DNA from: Minwuiaceae bacterium
GTDB lineage: Bacteria; Pseudomonadota; Alphaproteobacteria; Minwuiales; Minwuiaceae
Assembly: GCA_028278525.1 (NCBI GenBank)
Contig: JANQEE010000020.1
Span: forward strand, 124,001 to 188,000
DNA: 64,000 bases
Reading direction: 5' to 3'
Position numbers and translations under genes: made by a program. The first letter of the stretch is position 1. Each line of letters opens with the position of its first letter. The notes beneath the pieces were generated by a model, which worked only from the letters and a program-made list of their open reading frames with translations, did no database searches and had not been told where the DNA came from. Positions 58,416-64,000 of this stretch are shown here, piece after piece.

Positions 58416-59233
58416 GAGAACTGGACTTCGTAGAACGGGTAAGGCTCGGTCTGTACTCCGCGCGAGAGCTGCCATGCTCCAATAAGGATGTTTCCGATCA
58501 AGACTACAAACGAAAGGACCATGAGCGATTCGGCCATCCAAAAGCCGAGGCGTTCACTCTTTTGGCTGTGGTCGACAAAAGCTTCATGGAACTGCCGCCA
58601 TTGAATAGCGCTAGCCTTGGTGGCGCGTTGTATCGGATCGCTTTGCAGATACGCGCTGCTGTGAAGCGCACGGCGTCGGAACCAAATCGAGACACCGACA
58701 ATGGTCATACCAATGGCGGCAATCGCCAAAGCGGTGGCGAGAGCGGACGCGCTCAGCCAGCCGGTGTTAGAGGTGGCGGCACTAAAGCAGGCAATCGCGG
58801 TCGCACCATGCGCTACAAGGAGCCACTTAGCCATATTGTTGGTGTATTCGGCGGCATATTTGGAATCGGGATTTTCCGAAATGCTCCGTTGCTGCCTGGT
58901 GATGAAGTGTTCATCGGCTTCTTTGGTTGCCTGGTGCAGCATTCTGCTTCGCCGGATGAGGTCTTCCCTCGCTCGGGGTAGAACCGGTCCGTCAGGGCAA
59001 GCAGCCCTAACATCTTCGAACCAGGCATCAAGATCGGCCTTGATTTCATCCGCAGACTCGGACGGTGTGGTGCCGGCCACCACTTGCGTTACGAATTTCT
59101 GCAATCGGCGTTTAAGCGTCGAATCGTCTACGCTTCGCATACGTGCAAGCCGCTCAGGTTCGTTCAATCTGTCACCATTTCTATTAACCACTTCCAAGCC
59201 GTCGACAGCAATGGACGACTCGTGTCCGTCCAT
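58319..59233 (-). CDS. Hypothetical membrane protein, prophage region
   Basis: This 304-residue protein has a soluble, mostly helical N-terminal part (1-140). A membrane section of three hydrophobic segments follows: 'WLLVAHGATAIACFSAATS', 'ALATALAIAAIGMTIVGVSIW' and 'WMAESLMVLSFVVLIGNILIG'. No family was recognised. Its last ~30 residues are read antisense to the MT-A70 pseudogene, so the original C-terminus may have been replaced when the two were joined. The ATG at 59233 has a weak ribosome-binding site; a GTG three codons before is possible. It is divergent from the helix-turn-helix gene (65 bp apart). Confidence 0.65.
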   Translation of the reverse strand: MDGHESSIAVDGLEVVNRNGDRLNEPERLARMRSVDDSTLKRRLQKFVTQVVAGTTPSESADEIKADLDAWFEDVRAACPDGPVLPRAREDLIRRSRMLHQATKEADEHFITRQQRSISENPDSKYAAEYTNNMAKWLLVAHGATAIACFSAATSNTGWLSASALATALAIAAIGMTIVGVSIWFRRRALHSSAYLQSDPIQRATKASAIQWRQFHEAFVDHSQKSERLGFWMAESLMVLSFVVLIGNILIGAWQLSRGVQTEPYPFYEVQFSHTDTPYLPTSLPQAAQPGRVLRANSSIYGPS

Positions 59234-59298
59234 GGCGGGCACAGAATATTTCTCGGACGGCCCTGTGTCACCACGCGCAATCGCTCTGAGGTCGACCC

Positions 59299-59955
59299 GT
59301 GAGCTTCGAGGCGATGACGTGGGCGTCGAAACAGCGGGTCGGCAGCCCGCAGCGCAAGGCGGTCTTGTTGACCATCGCCAATCTGTCGACGCCGCAAGGC
59401 GAACTGCTGGCGCAGCAGTCGTATATATCGCGGGTGTCGGAAGCGTCGGAACGGTCGGTGCGCGAGCATCTGGCCGCATTGGAAGCCATGGGGCTGTTGA
59501 CCCGCGAGCATCGGCGCGGCCGGGCCGGCCGGCACGCATCCGACCTGATCCGGCTCAATATGGGCGAATTCGCCGCTGAATCCGACGATCAGGACGGCGC
59601 GCAAACCGTCTCACCGGCGGCAGGAGATGCCGGACGGGCGGCAGCAGATGCCGCCGGTGAGCCGCCACGGCCGGCAGGAGATGCCTTGACGGAACTGGCC
59701 GGAAACCTTGCGGCGTTCACGATGCTGGAAATGCAGGTCATCCCGCCGCGCTGCCCGCGCGAGCCGTGGTTCGACGGCTACCGCTTCGCAGGAAAAAGCA
59801 ATCGGGTGTTGGACGGCTACGAGCGAACGGCGTTCGCCGAATTGGCGGGGAAGGGCATGAAACCTGCGGAACTGTCGGTCAAATTCGGCCTGTCGATCAA
59901 GCAAGTGTACCGAATGAAGGATAATTTGTCACGGCGCTGCTCGAAAGCGGAGTAG
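59299..59955 (+). CDS. Helix-turn-helix protein, phage replication-type
   Basis: This 218-residue protein has an N-terminal HTH_36-like winged helix ('SPQRKAVLLTIANLSTPQGE' and 'SYISRVSEASERSVREHLAA', about 16-62), as in phage and plasmid replication initiators. An Ala/Gly/Pro-rich linker follows, then a C-terminal second helix-turn-helix ('ELSVKFGLSIKQVYRMKDNL', about 189-208). Genes like this often stand next to MT-A70 methyltransferase in alphaproteobacterial prophages. The GTG start follows GAGGT. Confidence 0.8.
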   Translation: MSFEAMTWASKQRVGSPQRKAVLLTIANLSTPQGELLAQQSYISRVSEASERSVREHLAALEAMGLLTREHRRGRAGRHASDLIRLNMGEFAAESDDQDGAQTVSPAAGDAGRAAADAAGEPPRPAGDALTELAGNLAAFTMLEMQVIPPRCPREPWFDGYRFAGKSNRVLDGYERTAFAELAGKGMKPAELSVKFGLSIKQVYRMKDNLSRRCSKAE

Positions 59956-60008
59956 CAGCGCGGCAGCAAATATCGGCTACTTACGCGCTGCGGGCCCTAT
60001 TCCCGAGC

Positions 60009-60935
60009 TCAATCTTCAAATGTTAAGGGCGCTGTTCGTGAGTTCACTCTACAAACGGTGTCTTCCAAGCCGACTGTGCACTGATACGGAATCGTGATCC
60101 CCCTGTCGAATTCCGCTCCAAGGGCGGGAAAAACACCTGTCAGGACTAACTGGGGATAATATTTGACGTAAATGGAGACAGGTCCCAGAGACGGTCGGAT
60201 CACAATTTGGCGCGGGGGGTCATCTGATACAATCGTGTCACACTCTTCCTTCGGCCTGCATGGGATTCTGAAGCCGTGATTCATAAAGTTTACGGTGACG
60301 AGGCGTACTTGCCCTACATCGCTTTCCTCACCTTTAGCGACGCGGTTACTTAGCGCATCTTCAAACCTTACTCTTATGTATGTTACATTACGGGGTGCAT
60401 CGGCAGCACCAATACCCGCCTTTTGACGCAATTCTTCAACCTGGCCGTCTTTTTGGGCCAATTCAGACTTTAGGCCGGCTATTTCGGCTTCAAGAGCGGA
60501 TACAGTCTCGTTTCCGGCCTTTCTCGCGGCGTGGAGCTCAGCTTCTCTCTGTTCGATCTCTCGCTGTTGCCGCTCGCGTTCTTCGCGCAGCGTTGCGATC
60601 TCGTCGAGCCGTTTTACTTCAGCCGCTGCCCACTGTTTGGCTTCATCGTCGTCGAGTGTGGCGGCGAAGTAGCGCAGGAGAAAGACGCGTTCCGGGCCTT
60701 GTTGGGCAAGCGTGTTCTGAACAATTATGAACTCTTGATCCTGTTTGGACTGTCGATTCTCAAGCTCCGCCGCAGTTACTTTTTGCTTTGCGATCTCAAC
60801 ATCCTGCTGTTTTGTCAGGTAATCACCGATTTTGTCGGGTACGGTCAGAAATACGCTAATCACCCCGACAATCGCCGTCAGCCAAGCAGGGCGTTTCCAA
60901 ACGGGTTCATGTTGGGGGTTTTCTTCGCCCGCCAT
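60009..60935 (-). CDS. Membrane-anchored coiled-coil protein, unknown function
   Basis: This 308-residue protein has one transmembrane segment (about 18-35, 'LTAIVGVISVFLTVPDKIG'). A long coiled coil follows (about 38-170, with 'REERERQQREIEQREAELHA'), and then a C-terminal beta-rich domain (about 178-308) with four Cys that could form disulfides. Within the coiled coil, 'RVFLLRYFAATLDDDEAKQW' resembles a segment I have seen in other uncharacterised membrane proteins. It is probably a prophage or island cargo gene. The ATG at 60935 was chosen over the TTG one codon before. Confidence 0.7.
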   Translation of the reverse strand: MAGEENPQHEPVWKRPAWLTAIVGVISVFLTVPDKIGDYLTKQQDVEIAKQKVTAAELENRQSKQDQEFIIVQNTLAQQGPERVFLLRYFAATLDDDEAKQWAAAEVKRLDEIATLREERERQQREIEQREAELHAARKAGNETVSALEAEIAGLKSELAQKDGQVEELRQKAGIGAADAPRNVTYIRVRFEDALSNRVAKGEESDVGQVRLVTVNFMNHGFRIPCRPKEECDTIVSDDPPRQIVIRPSLGPVSIYVKYYPQLVLTGVFPALGAEFDRGITIPYQCTVGLEDTVCRVNSRTAPLTFED

Positions 60936-61124
60936 CAAGGTTGCTCTACAGACAAGTCTTCAGCGGCGCCAGTCTCTGACGCGTGCGCCGCGACGGTTGT
61001 TTAGTTGGATCACTATTGTACCGGAGATTTATGTCGTCAACGAATTACATTCGAAACGGTGTTGGCTCAATTCTGCGATGCTGCGGCAAAGAACGAGCCG
61101 CTGGCACAACATGTAGTTTTTAGC

Positions 61125-61140
61125 TTGACAATTACGTCAA
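61125..61140. promoter_or_regulatory. Inverted repeat TTGAC-N6-GTCAA, operator/promoter-like
   Basis: TTGAC (61125-61129) and GTCAA (61136-61140) form a perfect inverted repeat, and the left arm is also part of a perfect -35-like TTGACA. The region around it is AT-rich. It could be a phage-type operator overlapping a promoter. Confidence 0.35.
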
Positions 61141-61176
61141 AATTTCGACCCTAAGCGCCGATTCGCAAAATTGCAT

Positions 61177-61210
61177 CCGCCGCCCGGCCGAAAATCCGGG
61201 CGGCGGTTTT
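61177..61210 (+). terminator. Rho-independent terminator
   Basis: CCGCCGCCCGG (61177-61187) and CCGGGCGGCGG (61196-61206) form a perfect 11-bp stem followed by TTTT. It lies just upstream of the virion-like gene, so it ends whatever transcript entered from the left. No gene on the plus strand directly precedes it. Confidence 0.75.
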
Positions 61211-61237
61211 CGTTTGAGGGCGGAGGCCGAACGCGAG

Positions 61238-61882
61238 ATGACCCGCCCGACCATCGTCAATTCGGACGACGACGACGCCGCGAGCGGCAATGCGATCACC
61301 TTCGGCCTGCCGACGCTGACCGAAGGCAATCGCATGATCGTCATCGTCGGCCAGGACGGTTCCGACAGTATTTACACGGCGCCCGCGGGGTGGTCATCGC
61401 TCGGCAGGATTGTGCCGCCGACGATCCAATGCAGCGCTGAAGTTTTCTCGAAAGTGGTAGGCGCGTCCGAGCCGACCGACCCGCAGTTCACGTCGGACCG
61501 AACAGACGCGTTCGTCGGCGCGTTCATCCAGTGCGACAACAACGCCGCGCTGGACGGCGCGGTCCAGACTGCATCGGCGGACGCGGGCGCGCCCGACCCC
61601 GCGTCGATCACGCCGAGCGACGGCGAAACGCTGGGCGTGGTCTTGCTGGCGTTAGACCGAGACGACATCATTTCGGGCACCATGGCGGGGTGGACCCGGC
61701 AAGTACATCGGCCGGCCGGCGGGTCGGGCGACCGCGCGACGGCCCAGACCTGGACGCAGGCTGTGGCTGGCACCGACCCGGTCGACCCACCGGCGCTTTC
61801 GGCCGGCGACGACAATTGGGCGGCGATGACTTTGCTGCTGATGGATGGCAGCGCGGTCCCGCAAGGGCAACCGGTTTCGTAG
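61238..61882 (+). CDS. Phage virion-like protein
   Basis: This 214-residue protein is Asp/Ala/Thr-rich and almost entirely beta-structured, with phrases such as 'EGNRMIVIVGQDGSD', 'APAGWSSLGRI' and 'NWAAMTLLLMDG'. These resemble small tail- or capsid-decoration proteins in phages and in gene transfer agent-like elements. It is not assigned to a family. It has no signal peptide. The ATG at 61238 follows GGAGG at a slightly long distance. It is convergent with the choline-sulfatase (42 bp between stops). Confidence 0.65.
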   Translation: MTRPTIVNSDDDDAASGNAITFGLPTLTEGNRMIVIVGQDGSDSIYTAPAGWSSLGRIVPPTIQCSAEVFSKVVGASEPTDPQFTSDRTDAFVGAFIQCDNNAALDGAVQTASADAGAPDPASITPSDGETLGVVLLALDRDDIISGTMAGWTRQVHRPAGGSGDRATAQTWTQAVAGTDPVDPPALSAGDDNWAAMTLLLMDGSAVPQGQPVS

Positions 61883-61924
61883 ATCAGGAGCCATGAATGA
61901 TGCGCTCTCGAACACGCGATCGAG

Positions 61925-63433
61925 TCACGGAAACCGTGCTTCCTCCTCCACCACGTTCAGGTCCATGTGGTTGCGCATGAAGCGGTCCGCAGCGTTCGGG
62001 GCCGGCTGGTGGTCCCAGGGGCGGTAGTGGCCCTGGCGGAGGGCTTCGTAGACGATCAGGCGGCGGGACTGGCTTTGGCGGACTTCCGTGTCGAAGCGTT
62101 GCAGGTCCCAGCGGGCGTGGATGCGGGCCGTCAGGTCGGCGAGGCGGTCGGCGTGGGCCGGGTCTTCGGCGAGGTTGGTTCGTTCGTTGGGGTCGGCGTC
62201 GAGGTCGAAGAGTTGCGGCGGGTCGAGGTCGCAGTGGTTGAGTTTGAAGCGGCCGTCGCGGAGCGAGATCATCGGGGCGTGGGAGCCTTCGGCCGCGTAT
62301 TCCATTGGCACGGGGTTGCGGCGGGGGGCGCCGCGGGCCAATGGGAGGAGGGACTCGCCGTCAAGGGGTTCGGCGCTGTTGTCCAGCTCGATGCCGGCGA
62401 GGTCGGCGAGGGTCGGCAGAACGTCGAGCAGCGAGGCGGGGGTGTCGATGCGGGCCGGGGAGAGGCCCGGCGCGGCGAGCATCAGCGGCACGCGGGCCGA
62501 GCCTTCGAAGAAGCTCATCTTGAACCACAGACCGCGCTCGCCCAGCATGTCGCCGTGGTCGGAACAGAACAACACGACCGTGTCGTCGGCCATGCCGCAG
62601 CGCTGTAAAGCGTCGAGGAGGCGGCCGATCTTTTCGTCCAGGTAGGAGATGTTGGCGAAATAGGCGCGGCGGGCGCGGGCGACGTGGTCCGGCGTGATGT
62701 CGTATTTACGGAAGTCGTTGGCGTCGAGCAGGCGTTTGCCGTGGGGGTCCTGGGCTTCGTAGGGGATGGCCGGGACCGTGGGGCTAAGCGCCGGGCAGTC
62801 TTCGTAGAGGTCCCAGAACCGCTGACGGGCGACGTAGGGGTCGTGCGGGTGGGTGAAGCTGACGGTCAGGCACCAGGGCTGCCGCCCGCGGCCCCTGGCC
62901 AGGCGGTGGATCTCGGCCTCGCCGTGGAAGGCGACCTCGTCGTCGAATTCGAGCTGGTTGGAGATCTCGGCGACGCCGGCGCCGGTGACCGAACCCATGT
63001 TGTGATACCACCAGTCGACCCGCTCCGCCGGATTGCGGTAGTCGGGAGTCCAGCCGAAATCGGCCGGGTAGATGTCGGTGGTCAGACGTTCCTCGAAACC
63101 GTGCAACTGGTCGGGGCCGACGAAATGCATCTTGCCGCTGAGCACGGTGCGGTAGCCGGCCCGGCGCAAATGGTGCGCGAAGGTGGGCAGGGCGGCCGGG
63201 AACTCGGCGGCGTTGTCGTAGACGCCGGTGCGCGAAGGCAGCAGCCCGGTCATGAAGGAAGCGCGCGCGGGCACGCAGAGCGGGCTTGGCGTATAGGCGT
63301 TGGCGAAGCGGAGCGCGCGGGCGGTAAGCGCCTTCAGGTTGGGGGCGTGGAGGAAATCCGCTGGGCCGTCCGGGCAGAGCGTGCCGGCCATCTGGTCGAC
63401 CATCAGGATCAGGATATTGGGCGGCCGGGTCAT
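61925..63433 (-). CDS. betC: Choline-sulfatase
   Basis: This 502-residue sulfatase hydrolyses choline-O-sulfate to choline and sulfate, giving sulfur and a precursor of the osmoprotectant glycine betaine. The formylglycine Cys is Cys 53 in 'SPLCVPARASFMTG'. The metal Asp residues are in 'MVDQMAG' and 'CSDHGDMLGERGLWFKM'. 'LSGKMHFVGPDQLHGFEERL' and 'DIYPADFGWTPDYR' are specific to BetC. The ATG at 63433 follows GGGAG. No betA, betB, betI or choline transporter lies next to it. Confidence 0.93.
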   Translation of the reverse strand: MTRPPNILILMVDQMAGTLCPDGPADFLHAPNLKALTARALRFANAYTPSPLCVPARASFMTGLLPSRTGVYDNAAEFPAALPTFAHHLRRAGYRTVLSGKMHFVGPDQLHGFEERLTTDIYPADFGWTPDYRNPAERVDWWYHNMGSVTGAGVAEISNQLEFDDEVAFHGEAEIHRLARGRGRQPWCLTVSFTHPHDPYVARQRFWDLYEDCPALSPTVPAIPYEAQDPHGKRLLDANDFRKYDITPDHVARARRAYFANISYLDEKIGRLLDALQRCGMADDTVVLFCSDHGDMLGERGLWFKMSFFEGSARVPLMLAAPGLSPARIDTPASLLDVLPTLADLAGIELDNSAEPLDGESLLPLARGAPRRNPVPMEYAAEGSHAPMISLRDGRFKLNHCDLDPPQLFDLDADPNERTNLAEDPAHADRLADLTARIHARWDLQRFDTEVRQSQSRRLIVYEALRQGHYRPWDHQPAPNAADRFMRNHMDLNVVEEEARFP

Positions 63434-63540
63434 GGTGTCGCTCCCTTGCGTTGCGGTGCGGCGAGCGTAACCGAATTCGCTGCCGCTCACGACGATCGTG
63501 TGGCTCGGATAGTGCGGCGTCGGCGGCGCCGTGGACCCTC

Positions 63541-63571
63541 GGATCGCGTCCATTGCTGTCCGGTTACGGCC
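63541..63571 (+). repeat. Copy B of a two-copy motif (see 54524)
   Basis: This copy matches 54524-54555 with 19 of 22 positions in the core identical, in the same orientation, about 110 bp upstream of betC. Copy A is about 206 bp upstream of the HdeD-like gene, also on the side of a minus-strand start. Confidence 0.5.
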
Positions 63572-63786
63572 ACGCGCGGATGGTTGTCTCGGTTCGGCGT
63601 CGAAGGCTTAGCATGCGGCATGGCCGGCGGCTGTCAGGAAATGGTGAACAGATCGTCAACCAATCAATGCAGGGACGCATGATGCATGTGCGGATTCGTG
63701 GGTTCCCGTTGGACGGCCGGTTTCGTACATCGTTAGCCATGAACGGCACGCCCGTGAACAGGGCGCTCGCGGCGCGCCGATCTGTT

Positions 63787-63856
63787 GGCAGGGCGGTGCC
63801 GGCCGATGGAACCTGTAGCGTAAATCCATCGGCCGCATCGTCCGGCTGGCCCTGCC
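63787..63856. other. Nested inverted repeat, structured RNA or cruciform candidate
   Basis: The outer arms GGCAGGGC (63787-63794) and GCCCTGCC (63849-63856), and the inner arms CGGCCGATGG (63800-63809) and CCATCGGCCG (63826-63835), would give a two-stage stem with a 16-base loop. There is no T-run. It lies 57 bp upstream of the last gene. Confidence 0.4.
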
Positions 63857-63912
63857 GGGGCGCGCGGACACGGGCGCCGGCTATGCAGATTTGAGCCGAT
63901 GGAGGTTAGCGT

Positions 63913-64000
63913 ATGCTTTCGGCTTTGGAGACAGGGCTTGCGGCGGTCGGGGAGGCAAACGAGTTTCCGGCCCTGGCGGCGATCCTGCTGTTCGGAATGG
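63913..64000 (+). CDS. Start of a gene cut by the window end, probable membrane protein
   Basis: ATG at 63913 with GGAGG seven bases upstream opens a frame that stays open to the window edge: 'LSALETGLAAVGEAN' followed by a hydrophobic 'FPALAAILLFGM'. The start of a transmembrane segment is visible. The family cannot be told from 29 residues. Confidence 0.6.
   Translation, partial: MLSALETGLAAVGEANEFPALAAILLFGM

Larger units (their letters stand above)
63434..63912. other. Intergenic region upstream of betC
   Basis: This 479-bp stretch has no convincing gene; an open frame at 63451-63894 is Arg-rich and lacks a ribosome-binding site. It holds copy B of the two-copy motif (63541-63571) and a nested inverted repeat (63787-63856). 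The betC promoter should lie near 63440-63550. Confidence 0.55.

Noticed and set aside
58701-59579. 292-codon plus-strand frame overlapping the hypothetical membrane protein
   Set aside because: Ser/Arg-rich shadow that would also run into the helix-turn-helix gene; the minus-strand product has proper transmembrane segments.
63451-63894. 147-codon frame upstream of the last gene
   Set aside because: Arg-rich, no ribosome-binding site, and the region holds repeats and inverted-repeat structure.

Overview
This is a high-GC chromosomal segment of an alphaproteobacterium, most likely of the Rhodospirillales or a near relative. The evidence is a PopZ polar organiser, a MucR/Ros-type regulator, an ECF42-type sigma factor with a YCII partner, PAS_5-type and DM13 proteins, and the conserved block argS-SPOR-nagZ-scpA-scpB-(ABC ATPase)-tatABC-serS-surE-pcm-nlpD, followed by yajC-secD-secF. 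The species cannot be named from the sequence alone.

Region 1 (1-11.9 kb): a secreted beta-helix protein, tRNA-Cys, a Pcm-like methyltransferase next to tolC, popZ, valS, ilvD, an MlrC-type M81 peptidase, exonuclease III and erpA. Region 2 (12-28.8 kb) is the housekeeping core: arginyl-tRNA synthetase, a SPOR-domain envelope protein, NagZ, the ScpA/ScpB kleisin complex, the whole Tat export system, SerS, SurE, Pcm, an NlpD-like LysM/M23 lipoprotein, a DUF815 ATPase and the YajC-SecD-SecF complex. Region 3 (28.4-35.2 kb) holds homologues of two mitochondrial complex I assembly factors (NDUFAF3-type Mth938 and NDUFAF6-type prenyl-synthase-like proteins), a PuuD-like membrane protein, trmFO, an acyl-CoA synthetase, and the ECF42 sigma/YCII pair.

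Region 4 (35.3-45 kb) carries DNA repair, replication and tRNA-modification genes: uvrA and ssb (divergent), gyrA-coaD, queA-tgt and tRNA-Lys. Region 5 (45-54.3 kb) is more variable: a DM13 protein, a PAS protein, a truncated haemoglobin with its own ferredoxin-reductase, an M20 amidohydrolase, a lipoprotein, a periplasmic serine protease, MucR, a small secreted nuclease-like protein, a lipoprotein hydrolase and an HdeD-like membrane protein.

Region 6 (54.3-63.6 kb) is clearly accessory. It contains dispersed repeats and a secreted Sel1-like protein. It also has a CesT-like (type III secretion) chaperone gene followed directly by a lysine-rich, lower-GC gene of unknown family, and a small winged-helix-like gene lying between 13-bp direct repeats. 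Beyond these are the remains of a prophage: a broken MT-A70 methyltransferase, a helix-turn-helix protein, two membrane proteins on the opposite strand and a virion-like protein behind a terminator. A choline-sulfatase follows. A gene cut by the window edge begins at 63913. The most notable candidate for something undescribed is the chaperone/putative-effector pair at 55.5-57.0 kb. Two copies of a ~22-bp motif, at 54.5 and 63.5 kb, bracket this whole accessory region.
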